Under the pieces are notes generated by a model, which was not told where the DNA came from, did no database searches, and was given only the letters and a program-made list of their open reading frames with translations. The position numbers and the translations under genes are program-made. A stretch of 64,000 nucleotides of DNA from TK10-74A sp965263065. GTDB taxonomy: Bacteria > Chloroflexota > Dehalococcoidia > Bin125. Below, in pieces: positions 1-8,229 of the stretch. The number at the start of each line of letters is the position of its first letter. Positions within the stretch are counted from its first letter, which is position 1. Location: assembly GCA_965263065.1 (NCBI GenBank), contig CBDHGH010000003.1:2170001-2234000 (forward strand), in the 5' to 3' direction.

Positions 1-1
1 C

Positions 2-1330
2 AGCGCCATCCTCCTCGCCGACGGCAAGGTCGGCCGCGAAGCCTTCGACGGCGTCCTCGTCTTCGACCACTTCGCGCTGTTCTTCCAGTTCCTCATCGCC
101 GGGGCCGCCCTGGCCACCATCGCCGCCTCCTGGGAGACCCTCGAGCGCATCCCCTCGCGCCGCGGCGAGTACCTCGCGCTGATCCTGTTCAGCGTCACCG
201 GCCTGATGCTGCTCGCCGGCACCCGAGACCTGATCGGCATCTTCGTCGCCCTCGAGCTGACCAGCCTCTCGCAGTACGTGCTGGTCGGCTTCCACAAGGA
301 CCGGCTCGGCTCCGAGGCCGGGCTCAAGTACCTGCTGCTGGGCGCGATCGCCTCCGCCGTGCTGCTCTACGGCATGGCCATCCTGCTCGGCATCACGGGC
401 AGCACCAACCTGCCCGAGATCGCGGCCGCCATCGCCGACGGCGGCGACGGCCAGTTCGAGGCGCTGATCTTCGCCGCCGCCTTCCTCATCGTCGGCTTCG
501 GCTTCAAGGCCGCCATCGCCCCCTTCCAGATGTGGGTTCCCGACGTCTACACCGGCGCGCCCACCCCCATCGCCGCCTTCCTCTCCGTCGCCTCGAAGGC
601 TGCCGCCTTCGCCGTCCTGATCCGCATCTTCTTCGAGGCCCTCGGCGACGACCTCCTCGCCGAGCACTGGTCGACCGTCTTCGCCGTGCTCGCCGCGCTC
701 TCGATGTTCGTCGGCAACGTGCTCGCGATTCAGCAATCCAACATCAAGCGCATGCTGGCCTACTCGTCCGTCGCGCAGGCCGGCACCATCCTCATCGGCC
801 TGGCCGCGATCAGCGCCGACCGCGGCGAACTCCTGGGCGCGAGCGGCATCCTCTTCTACCTGGCCGGCTACACCGTCTCCAACCTGGCCGCCTTCCTCGT
901 CGTCATCGTCGTGTACGAGAAGATCGGCTCCTTCGAGATCGACGACTACCGCGGCCTGGGCCGTCGCGCGCCGCTGCTGGCCGGCGTTCTCGCCCTGGCC
1001 CTCGTCTCGCTGACCGGCCTGCCGCCCACGGCGGGCTTCTTCGGCAAGCTCTACCTGTTCGACACCGCCATCCAGTCGGGCCTCGTCTGGCTGGCCGTCG
1101 TCGGCGTCGTCAACACCGCCATCAGCGCCGCCTACTACATCCGCCCCATCAAGGCCATGTTCATCGACGACCCCGCCCCCGACTTGGCGCGGCCCGCCCC
1201 GTCCTCCTGGCTGCCCAGCCCGCCCCTCGCCGCCACCCTGGCCCTGGCCGCCGCCGGCGTCGTCGTCATCGGCCTCGCCCCCGGCCTGCTGATCGACGTC
1301 GCGGAGGAGGCCGTCGGGGTGCTGTGGTGA
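2..1330 (+). CDS. nuoN: NADH-quinone oxidoreductase subunit N, 3' part
   Basis: The frame is open from base 2, so the start lies before the window; about 442 residues are visible. The product is a membrane-arm subunit of respiratory complex I and belongs to the NuoL/M/N antiporter-like proton-pumping family. Hydrophobic helices run almost without a break. Typical core segments are visible: 'LELTSLSQYVL' with the buried Glu, 'GFGFKAAIAPFQMW' with the channel Lys, and 'SNIKRMLAYSSVAQAG'. NuoN is normally the last gene of a nuo operon, and no other nuo gene follows, which fits. The stop at 1328-1330 is followed by 170 bases without a gene before an unrelated, AT-richer accessory gene. The family assignment is secure; NuoN rather than NuoM/L is chosen from the sequence style and the operon-end position. 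Confidence 0.93.
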   Translation, partial: SAILLADGKVGREAFDGVLVFDHFALFFQFLIAGAALATIAASWETLERIPSRRGEYLALILFSVTGLMLLAGTRDLIGIFVALELTSLSQYVLVGFHKDRLGSEAGLKYLLLGAIASAVLLYGMAILLGITGSTNLPEIAAAIADGGDGQFEALIFAAAFLIVGFGFKAAIAPFQMWVPDVYTGAPTPIAAFLSVASKAAAFAVLIRIFFEALGDDLLAEHWSTVFAVLAALSMFVGNVLAIQQSNIKRMLAYSSVAQAGTILIGLAAISADRGELLGASGILFYLAGYTVSNLAAFLVVIVVYEKIGSFEIDDYRGLGRRAPLLAGVLALALVSLTGLPPTAGFFGKLYLFDTAIQSGLVWLAVVGVVNTAISAAYYIRPIKAMFIDDPAPDLARPAPSSWLPSPPLAATLALAAAGVVVIGLAPGLLIDVAEEAVGVLW

Positions 1331-1501
1331 GGTCGGGTGGGGGCTGGCTCCCGATCCGCTTTCCTGACTCAGAACCTGCGGACACCGGCTTGTCGGGGAT
1401 GGCGCTGCGGAGGAACACATCTCTTCCCTGAGGGGCATGGGCCTGTCAAGGTGAGTACCATGCTGAGCAACAGGCAGCCCTCCGGATGGCAATAGATTGG
1501 A

Positions 1502-3256
1502 ATGGCAGTAATGGCGAAGAGTGCCGTACAAGCCGCTGTTGAGGATCTCGCCGGACAGTTTGGTCAGAATGCGTACTTGATTTACGCAATGGGACTGGAG
1601 ATCGGGACCAACGACTACGACACCCTATTCCGCGATCACGTCATCGATAGCCCCGCTGACCGAAAGGTCGACTTCTTCTACCTCAACACTGAGACTCGGC
1701 GAGCGATTGTCGCGCAGTCCTACTTCGTAGGCGACTGGACCAAGGCAGCTGCGAAGTCGAACAAGGCGGCAGATCTCAACACTGCGCGAAGCTGGCTGCT
1801 AGATCGTGATCACCATGAGATCGCGGAGCCGGCTGTCCGGAAGGCGGCCGAAGAGCTAAGAGATGCGTTGAGCGAGGGCACTGTTGACAGCGTCGACTTC
1901 TTCTACGTGCATAATCTCCCCGAGTCGGGGAACGTGGGCGAAGAGATCAAGACACTCGAGGCGGCACTCCAGACGCGTCTTAACTCAGACACCGATTGGG
2001 GACCACGAGAGATCGTTGGGCGCGCGACCGAATATGGCATCAATAGAGTGGTGAGTCTCCAAGAACAGACAACGTCCACGATTAGGGTTTCGGAGGAGAT
2101 TGAGCTAACCTCATCCACTGAGCCACAAGAGTTGAGCGCTCCCAATTGGCGTGCGATGATTGCCACCGTAAGTGCGGATCAATTGTCGGCGCTGGTAGCG
2201 AAGTTCGGGATCGATCTGTACTCGTCGAACGTTCGCGAGTACCTGGGATCGCGCAATACGTGGCGCAACATCAACAATCAGATTGAAAGGACGGCACGTG
2301 AGGCGCCAGACAATTTCTGGGTGTTCAACAATGGTATTACTCTGCTGAGCCAGGAAGTACAGAAGAAAGGCAAGCGTCTCAAATGCCGCGGGCTATCGGT
2401 CGTCAATGGTGCACAGACAGTAGGCAGCTTGGGCACGCTCAAGGATGTGGACTTGACCTCGGTGCTTCTTCAGGCCCGAATCGTAGAAGTCCACGACCCG
2501 GGAATCGCAACGAACATCATTCGATTCAACAACACACAGAATCCGATCAAGGCATGGGAGCTTCGTGCGATCGATCCGGTGCAGAATCGTATCAGTGACG
2601 ATTTCCAGAACGTTTACTCGCTCACGTATCAGATTCGGCGTGGTACGTCGCGGCGTACAGTCCAGGATGTTCACTTCGAGAAGCTGGCACCTTGGGCTAG
2701 CGCATTCTACGGTGATCCGTACACGCCGTATCGCAACCGTCGAGAGCTGTACGAGAGCGACGGCCGTTACGCGGACATCTTCAATCACGAATCCAGTGTG
2801 CGTAATCTGCTGTTCGTGTACCGGGTAGGGGAGGCTGTGAGCGATCTAAAAGATCGTTTGCGTGAGAAAGTGCTGGATGAGAGCGCCACTGACAACGACA
2901 GGAGTCTCTACGGTTACTTCTCATACGGCGCGTTCCAGTACGTTCTTGTGTATCTTGTCTCAAGGGTCATCGAAACTGCGGTACCTGGAGTTGGAGCTAA
3001 TGTCCCCCGACGGGTGACAATGACGGATGCGGTGACCCTGGCGGACCGACAGGCTGCGATCGATGCCTTGGCGGGATTGGTCCGCTTCACCGCCGCCCCG
3101 ATCCCGTTCTCCGTCGGCGAGGACGCGTACGGAGTGTTCAGATCGGCGGACGAAGTGAGAAAACTGGCACGGACGATCGAGGCATCGGTGCAGCAGCAGG
3201 AGGCGCTCGCGCCCGGCACGGTCGCGAAGCTCACTTCCGGAGTTCGAGTGTTCTGA
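1502..3256 (+). CDS. AIPR family abortive-infection protein
   Basis: A 584-residue protein with the hallmarks of the AIPR (abortive infection phage resistance) family. Around residues 242-280 it reads 'NVREYLGSRNTWRNINNQI' and then 'NFWVFNNGITLL'; near 297-310 'GLSVVNGAQTVGSL'; near 340-350 'RFNNTQNPIK'. These Asn-rich motifs define the family, whose founding members abort phage infection in lactococci; the biochemical activity is not settled. The gene is AT-richer than nuoN upstream and ybeY downstream and uses A/T-ending codons, as expected for recently acquired DNA. A second ATG three codons in (1511) could be the real start; neither has a convincing Shine-Dalgarno sequence. No restriction or toxin partner is adjacent, so it seems to act alone. 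Family is well supported; a defence role is inferred. Confidence 0.85.
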   Translation: MAVMAKSAVQAAVEDLAGQFGQNAYLIYAMGLEIGTNDYDTLFRDHVIDSPADRKVDFFYLNTETRRAIVAQSYFVGDWTKAAAKSNKAADLNTARSWLLDRDHHEIAEPAVRKAAEELRDALSEGTVDSVDFFYVHNLPESGNVGEEIKTLEAALQTRLNSDTDWGPREIVGRATEYGINRVVSLQEQTTSTIRVSEEIELTSSTEPQELSAPNWRAMIATVSADQLSALVAKFGIDLYSSNVREYLGSRNTWRNINNQIERTAREAPDNFWVFNNGITLLSQEVQKKGKRLKCRGLSVVNGAQTVGSLGTLKDVDLTSVLLQARIVEVHDPGIATNIIRFNNTQNPIKAWELRAIDPVQNRISDDFQNVYSLTYQIRRGTSRRTVQDVHFEKLAPWASAFYGDPYTPYRNRRELYESDGRYADIFNHESSVRNLLFVYRVGEAVSDLKDRLREKVLDESATDNDRSLYGYFSYGAFQYVLVYLVSRVIETAVPGVGANVPRRVTMTDAVTLADRQAAIDALAGLVRFTAAPIPFSVGEDAYGVFRSADEVRKLARTIEASVQQQEALAPGTVAKLTSGVRVF

Positions 3257-3317
3257 GATCGGACACGTAGTGCTGGTTCGCGGAACCTGCCCCCTCCTCC
3301 CCTAACCCCCTCCCCCC

Positions 3318-3800
3318 ATGACCACCCCCCACCGCATCGACGTCCACATCGACGCCCCATTCCGCCACCGCGCCGACCCCGCCCTGCTCGCCGACGCCGT
3401 CCGACACACGCTCGACTCCCGGCGCCTCCGGTCCCCGCGCGCCGTCTCCCTGCGCCTGGCCGACACCCGCACCGTGCGACGTCTCAACGCCCGCTACCTC
3501 GGCCTCGACGAGCCCACCGACGTGCTGGCCTTCAACACCGACATCCCCGGCCTGCGCGACCCCGACGGCGTCGCCGAGCTGGGCGCGCTGATCATCGCCG
3601 TGCCCGTCGCCGCGCGCGGCGCCCGCGCCCGCGCCGTCCCCCTCGCCGACGAGCTCTGCCTGCTCGCCGTCCACGGCGCCCTGCACCTCCTCGGCTTCGA
3701 CCACGAGACGCCGCCAGAGGACGCCGCCATGCGTCGTATGGAGCGTCGGGCGCTCACGCGGCTGGGTCGTCCCGGGGCCGCCCGGCCGCCGCTGCCGTAG
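3318..3800 (+). CDS. ybeY: endoribonuclease YbeY (16S rRNA maturation)
   Basis: A 160-residue YbeY, a zinc-dependent endoribonuclease for 16S rRNA 3'-end processing and ribosome quality control in the cytoplasm. The metal site 'HGALHLLGFDHETP' (H-x3-H-x5-H) is intact near residues 115-125, and the upstream segment 'LNARYLGLDEPTDVLAF' is the standard YbeY core. Length matches the family. The start at 3318 gives a normal N-terminus; the preceding run of C and T bases has no Shine-Dalgarno sequence. That run resembles a half copy, in reverse orientation, of the 52-bp repeat found later in the window. The gene follows the AIPR insertion by 61 bases and returns to the high-GC codon usage of the core genome. 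Confidence 0.95.
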   Translation: MTTPHRIDVHIDAPFRHRADPALLADAVRHTLDSRRLRSPRAVSLRLADTRTVRRLNARYLGLDEPTDVLAFNTDIPGLRDPDGVAELGALIIAVPVAARGARARAVPLADELCLLAVHGALHLLGFDHETPPEDAAMRRMERRALTRLGRPGAARPPLP

Positions 3801-3827
3801 CGCGCGCCCCGCGACGTCGCGGCCCCC

Positions 3828-4130
3828 CTACACCGCCACCCGACGCTCCCGGCGCGACATCGCCGCGCTCAGGTCGTACTGCGCCTGCAGGTCGAGCCAG
3901 AACATCGCCGGCAGGCCCAGCGCGTCCTCGAGCGCCACCGCCGTCTCCGCCGTGATGCTGCGCCGCCCCCGCACGATCTCGTTGACCAGCCGCGGCGACC
4001 GGCCCATCGCCTTGGCCAACGCCACCTGCGTCATCTCGCGCGCCTCCAACTCCTCCCGGATCATCTCCCCGGGATGGAGCGTCGGCCCCTCGGCGTAGCC
4101 GCGATACGGTCGGGACGTCTTCGTCGTCAT
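3828..4130 (-). CDS. HigA-like helix-turn-helix antitoxin, copy 1
   Basis: A 100-residue XRE/HigA-family DNA-binding protein of the addiction-module antidote type. The family signature 'LHPGEMIREELEAREMTQ' lies near residues 18-35 and is followed by a helix-turn-helix and 'AVALEDALGLPAMFWLDLQ', typical of HigA where it binds its toxin and operator. It is a paralogue of the next gene upstream (4187-4489), with the same length and the same N-terminal 'PYRGY' motif. No HigB toxin or other small toxin lies beside either copy. The -10 box TAGAGT at 4137-4142 ends 6 nt before the ATG, so the message is probably leaderless. It runs convergent to ybeY. It may now serve as a plain autorepressor or anti-addiction gene; that is inference. 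Confidence 0.85.
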   Translation of the reverse strand: MTTKTSRPYRGYAEGPTLHPGEMIREELEAREMTQVALAKAMGRSPRLVNEIVRGRRSITAETAVALEDALGLPAMFWLDLQAQYDLSAAMSRRERRVAV

Positions 4131-4186
4131 ACCCCCACTCTACCTCCATCTAGCTCGAACACGCGTGCCCGTCCGGTACTCCGCCT

Positions 4187-4489
4187 CTACTCAACCGCCA
4201 CGCCTTCCCGCCTCGACGCCGCCAGCCCCAGCTCATACGACGACTGCAAGTTCAGCCAGAAGATCGCCGGCAGATCCAGCGCGTCCTCCAGCGCCACCGC
4301 CGTGTCCGCGGTGATGCTGCGCCGCCCCCGCACGATCGCGCTCACCAGCCCCGCCGGCCGCGCCATCGCCCGCGCCAGCGACGCCTGCGTCATCTCGCGC
4401 GCCTCCAGCTCCTCGCGCAGCATCTCGCCCGGGTGGATCGTGATCCCCACCGTGTAGCCGCGATATGGTCCGTACGTCGTCGTGGTCAT
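4187..4489 (-). CDS. HigA-like helix-turn-helix antitoxin, copy 2
   Basis: A second 100-residue HigA-type protein, clearly a tandem duplicate of the gene at 3828-4130. It carries the same 'IHPGEMLREELEAREMTQ' entry motif, helix-turn-helix and 'LEDALDLPAIFWLNLQ' tail. Its own -10 box TAGACT at 4496-4501 ends 6 nt before the ATG, so both copies are separately and probably leaderlessly transcribed. It is divergent from dnaX, whose start lies about 100 bases away, so the promoters of the two genes share this short region and the protein could act on both. No toxin gene is present in the pair. Family call is firm; the function of an antitoxin without a toxin is unknown. Confidence 0.85.
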   Translation of the reverse strand: MTTTTYGPYRGYTVGITIHPGEMLREELEAREMTQASLARAMARPAGLVSAIVRGRRSITADTAVALEDALDLPAIFWLNLQSSYELGLAASRREGVAVE

Positions 4490-4589
4490 CGAACGAGTCT
4501 ATCGCAGCCCTCCACAGCCGTTCGACCTCACCCCCGCCCACCCGATAGACTCCGCTTCCCGGACGCACACCGACGAGGGGTCCCCGCCC

Positions 4590-6245
4590 GTGGCCGCCAA
4601 AGCCCTCTACCTCAAGTGGCGCCCCAAGCGCTTCGCCGACGTCGTCGGGCAGGACGTCATCGTCCAGACGCTGCGCAACGCCGTCCGCCAGGACAAGACC
4701 GTCCACGCCTACCTGTTCTCCGGCCCCCGCGGCACCGGCAAGACGACCACCGCCCGCATCCTCGCCAAGGCGATCATCCTCGGCCACGACGAGGCCGGTG
4801 AGCCACCCGCCGATTCGCCCGACGGCGTCGCTTTCGACGAGGGCCGCCACCTCGACTTCATCGAGATGGACGCCGCATCGAACCGCCGCATCGACGACAT
4901 CCGGGATCTGCGTGAGCACGCCCGCTACGGCCCCACCGACCCCCGGTCCAACTTCAAGGTCTACTTGATCGACGAGGCCCACGAAGTCCAGCGCGAGGCC
5001 GCCGACGCCCTCCTCAAGACGCTCGAGGAGCCGCCGCCGCACGTCTACTTCATCCTCGCGACCACCGACCCCGGCGCGGTCAAGGAGACCATCCGCAGCC
5101 GCTGCCAGCGCTACGACTTCCGCCGCGTCGAGGTGAAGGTGCTCGTCGGGCAGCTGCGCAAGATCGCCCAGGCCGAGGGCATCGCCATCGACGACGACGC
5201 CCTGCGCCTGCTGGCGCGCGAGGCGACCGGCTCCGTGCGCGACGCCGTCGGCCTGCTCGACCAGGTGTGGGCCACGCACGGCGACACGATCTCCCGCGAC
5301 GCCGTGGTCGACGGCCTCGGCCTCAGCAGCGACGCGCGCGCCCTCGAACTCGCCAAGGCGGCGCTGTCGAAGGACCTCAAGGCCGGCCTCGCCGTGATCG
5401 CCGACGCGCAGGACGACGCCGTCGATTTCAGCCGCTTCAACAAGCAGGTCGTCGCCCACCTGCGCCACGCCCTGCTGCGCCAGAGCGGCGCCGACGAGTC
5501 GCTCGACCTGAGTGAGCCCGAGGCGGACGGCCTCGCCGGGCTGGCCGCGATCGGCGGCCCGGCCGATACCGCCGGCGCCCTGCGCGCCTTCGGCAGCGCC
5601 GACCTCCGCACCGACGCGTTCTCCGCGCTGCCGCTGGAGCTCGCGCTCGCCGGCCTCGTCTACGCGCCCGCGCCCGCTCCTGCCGCCGCCGCGGCGCCGC
5701 CCGCCCGCAACGGCCGCCGCGCCGCGCCCGCCCGCGACGGCGGCGGCCAGCGTGCGACGGGTGGCGGTCGCCCCCGCCCCGACGAGCCTGCGCCCACCTT
5801 CCGCACGCCGCCGCCTGCCCGTCCCGCGTCGCCGCCGCCCGGCGCCGCGCCCGCGCCGGCCCGCCCCGCCGCCGCTCGCAAGCCGGCCGCCGCGACCCCG
5901 GCGCGCGTCCGGACCCCCGAGGAGCAGCTGCTCGCGGCGATCATCGCCAAGCTCGACCAGGATCGCGCGACCAAGAAGCACGCCGCCTACCTGCGCAACT
6001 CCTGCGAGCTGCGCCGCGACGGCGACGCACTCAGCCTCGTCTTCCGCCCCGACTTCCAGAGCATCCACAAGAAGTTCATCGACGACGGGATCGCCGCCGT
6101 CAGGGCCGCCGCCGTGGCGGCCGCCGGCGGCGATGTCACGCTCGCCACCGCCGCCGCCGGCGCCGACGCCGCTCCGCCGCGCAGCAAGCTGGCCGCCGCC
6201 GCCGAAGCCGAGGGCCTCAAGCGGGTCCGCGCCCGCTCGAACTGA
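4590..6245 (+). CDS. dnaX: DNA polymerase III subunit gamma/tau, zinc module absent
   Basis: The clamp-loader ATPase that loads the sliding clamp at replication forks. I choose the GTG at 4590 (551 residues) because GAGGGG at 4575-4580 is a good ribosome site and the protein then begins 'AAKALYLKWRPKRFADVVGQ', the standard DnaX N-terminus. Walker A 'GPRGTGKT' is at residues 45-52, Walker B 'VYLIDEAH' near 124-131, and the sensor 'SRCQRYDF' near 170. Oddly, the four cysteines that normally bind zinc between Walker A and 'DAASN' are all missing; the stretch at about residues 60-90 has none. A long Ala/Pro-rich linker (about 355-450) precedes a C-terminal tau-like domain. It heads the classical dnaX-ybaB-recR cluster. 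Confidence 0.95.
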   Translation: MAAKALYLKWRPKRFADVVGQDVIVQTLRNAVRQDKTVHAYLFSGPRGTGKTTTARILAKAIILGHDEAGEPPADSPDGVAFDEGRHLDFIEMDAASNRRIDDIRDLREHARYGPTDPRSNFKVYLIDEAHEVQREAADALLKTLEEPPPHVYFILATTDPGAVKETIRSRCQRYDFRRVEVKVLVGQLRKIAQAEGIAIDDDALRLLAREATGSVRDAVGLLDQVWATHGDTISRDAVVDGLGLSSDARALELAKAALSKDLKAGLAVIADAQDDAVDFSRFNKQVVAHLRHALLRQSGADESLDLSEPEADGLAGLAAIGGPADTAGALRAFGSADLRTDAFSALPLELALAGLVYAPAPAPAAAAAPPARNGRRAAPARDGGGQRATGGGRPRPDEPAPTFRTPPPARPASPPPGAAPAPARPAAARKPAAATPARVRTPEEQLLAAIIAKLDQDRATKKHAAYLRNSCELRRDGDALSLVFRPDFQSIHKKFIDDGIAAVRAAAVAAAGGDVTLATAAAGADAAPPRSKLAAAAEAEGLKRVRARSN

Positions 6246-6370
6246 TCGGCGCGGTACCCTGTTCGGGAGGTCGCCGGCCGGGCCCGGACGACCGCACCGG
6301 CCGACTACAGACGAGAGGAGCGCCGCGCGACCCCTGCCGCCCCGCGGCGGTCGCGCGCACCCGGAGAGCC

Positions 6371-6751
6371 ATGGCCAAACGCGGTGGAATGTTCCGGCAG
6401 CCCAAGAAGGCCCGCGGCCACGGCGTCGCCGCCGGCGGCGGGGGCGTGAACCCGAACATGCTCAGGCAGGCCCAGGCCCTGCAGGCGCAGTTCCAGGAGG
6501 CCCAGGAGGAACTCAAGCAGGCCACCGTTAGCGCCAGCGCCGGCGGCGGCGTGATCAGCGTCGAGATGGGGGGCGACCGCAAGCTCCTGAAGGTCTCCAT
6601 CGACCCGGACGCGCTCGACCCGGACGACCACGAACTCGTCGAGGATCTCTTCATGGCCGCCGTCAACGAGGCCACCGACAAGCTCGAGGCGCTGCAGCAG
6701 GAACGCCTCGGCGGCCTGACCGGCGGCCTCGGCCTGCCCGGGCTCGGCTGA
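6371..6751 (+). CDS. YbaB/EbfC family nucleoid-associated protein
   Basis: A 126-residue protein of the YbaB/EbfC DNA-binding family, which forms small tweezer-like dimers and is almost always encoded between dnaX and recR, as here. The core 'MLRQAQALQAQFQEAQEEL' coiled segment and 'SVEMGGDRKLLKVSIDP' strand region are typical. The C-terminus is Gly/Leu-rich ('LGGLTGGLGLPGLG'). A basic, glycine-rich N-terminal extension of roughly 25 residues precedes the core, longer than in the E. coli protein. It is 125 bases downstream of dnaX and 42 bases upstream of recR, probably in one operon with recR. Confidence 0.93.
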   Translation: MAKRGGMFRQPKKARGHGVAAGGGGVNPNMLRQAQALQAQFQEAQEELKQATVSASAGGGVISVEMGGDRKLLKVSIDPDALDPDDHELVEDLFMAAVNEATDKLEALQQERLGGLTGGLGLPGLG

Positions 6752-6793
6752 TTCGGCTCGGCTGATCGGGCTCGGCTGATTCGGAGGTGCGGC

Positions 6794-7486
6794 ATGGACG
6801 AAGGCTCGCCCCGACCCCGCGGCGCCGTCACCGCCGCCCCGCTCGCGCGGCTGATCGACGCCTTCCACCGCCTGCCCGGCATCGGTCCCAAGTCGGCCCA
6901 GCGCCTCGCCTACCACGTCCTGCGCGCCCCCGAGGCCGAGGCCCACGACCTCGCCGAGGCCCTGCTCGACATCAAGCAGCGCATCCACCTCTGCGCCGTC
7001 TGCCAGAACCTGACCGAGAGCGACCCCTGCGGCCTCTGCGACGACCCCAGCCGCGACCCCACCCGCGTCTGCGTCGTCGAGGAGCCGCTCGACGTGCTCG
7101 CCGTCGAGCGGGCCGGCGCCTTCCGCGGCCGCTACCACGTCTTGCATGGCCACCTCAGCCCGATGGACGGCGTCGGCCCCGAGCAGCTCAAGGTGCAGCA
7201 ACTGCTGGCCCGGCTCGGCGCCCCCGGCCCCGGCACCGGCCCCGGCGACGCTGCCAGCCAGATCGACGAGGTGATCCTCGCCACCAACTCCAACCTCGAG
7301 GGCGAAGCCACCGCGGCCTACCTCGCCCGGCTGATCGGGCCGCTCGGCGTCCGCGTGACGCGCATCGCCCACGGCCTGCCCATGGGCTCCGACGTCGAAT
7401 ACGCCGACGAGCGCACCCTGCACCAGGCCCTCGAACACCGCGTCTCGATGGCCGATCCCGGCTCCGCGGCCGCACCCGACGCCTGA
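6794..7486 (+). CDS. recR: recombination mediator RecR
   Basis: A 230-residue RecR, which works with RecO (and RecF) to load RecA on gapped DNA. Domains in order: a helix-hairpin-helix segment 'LPGIGPKSAQRLAYHVL' near residues 29-45; a four-cysteine zinc finger 'CAVCQNLTESDPCGLC'; a Toprim domain starting 'VCVVEEPLDVLAVE'; and a C-terminal Walker-like region. An extension of about 15 residues before the helix-hairpin-helix and a Pro/Gly/Ala-rich insertion 'GAPGPGTGPGDAA' are lineage-specific. The upstream sequence holds GGAGG (6783-6787), 6 bases before the ATG. recO lies only about 750 bases downstream, so the RecOR partners are clustered. Confidence 0.95.
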   Translation: MDEGSPRPRGAVTAAPLARLIDAFHRLPGIGPKSAQRLAYHVLRAPEAEAHDLAEALLDIKQRIHLCAVCQNLTESDPCGLCDDPSRDPTRVCVVEEPLDVLAVERAGAFRGRYHVLHGHLSPMDGVGPEQLKVQQLLARLGAPGPGTGPGDAASQIDEVILATNSNLEGEATAAYLARLIGPLGVRVTRIAHGLPMGSDVEYADERTLHQALEHRVSMADPGSAAAPDA

Positions 7487-7512
7487 GTCGCCGCGGCGCT
7501 TCGCTGATCTGG

Positions 7513-8009
7513 TCAGTCCGGTGGTGGGTTCAGCGCGAACGACCCGCGCGCCATCTGATGCCCATCCACGGTGACGTAGAAGGTGTAGTTCCCATGGGCG
7601 GGGAACGTCGCGTCCGGCATCTTGAACACGAACGTGGAGGTTGCGTCAATGCCAGCCTCTGGTGCGAGGAAGTCCATCGAGTTCTCTACAGGAGCAACGA
7701 CGGGATCCCCGTCCTCGCCCATGCAGCCGACCACCAGGGACTTCCGTCCTGCCTCGAACCGGGAATACCTGATCGAGACGACAAAGGCGAGGGGAATCTG
7801 AACCGGGAGTTGTTCAGCGAGAGCCGCCTCGATGCCGATGCCTATGGCGTCGACCTGTCTACCGTTTCGTTCGGCTTCGAGGCAGAGGAAGGCGAATCGG
7901 CAGTCCACGTCGGCTTCTCCTTTAGCAGTGGCATCGCTATCTCCGCGACCACCACGGTGCACGATGGCTCCGAGTGAATCTCCAGCACTTTGAACGTTCC
8001 GCTAGGCAT
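7513..8009 (-). pseudogene. frameshifted small hypothetical protein (beta-sandwich type)
   Basis: On the minus strand an ATG at 8009 with a good ribosome site (AAGGGG, 7 nt upstream) starts a frame that runs 55 codons, 'MPSGTFKVLEIHSEPSCTV...', before a stop. The adjacent frame, open from about 7962 to 7513, continues with plausible protein ('ADVDCRFAFLCLEAERNG' to 'YTFYVTVDGHQMARGSFAL'). Joining the two near 7910-7925, at an AAAGGAGAA stretch, gives one protein of about 165 residues. Its C-terminal half resembles small beta-sandwich proteins of the DUF6941 type (weak resemblance). Either a real frameshift mutation or an assembly error splits it. Another short minus-strand frame ends across the ATG, overlapping as ATGCCTAG, but has no convincing start. 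Confidence 0.5.
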
Positions 8010-8229
8010 CGTGGGTCCCCTTCCAGTTGACTGCTGTGGAGTGAGTGTACTCCTCCGGGGCCACCCAGATGTCACCGCTCGGAAACAGTGCCCGGACAAG
8101 CCACGGCTCGATCGCGGCGGTCGACCCGCCGGACCCCGGGGAGGCGCCGACCGGCGGCCGCGGTGGCGGAGACGGGCCACGCCCAGCCGGACCCGGCCAG
8201 TTCGGTGCAGAACCCTCTAGACTCGACGC

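Noticed and set aside
8002..8160. Short minus-strand frame ending '...TAVNWKGTHDA' across the next start
   Set aside because: Looks protein-like at its end but has no in-frame start with a ribosome site; may be a remnant, not enough to call.
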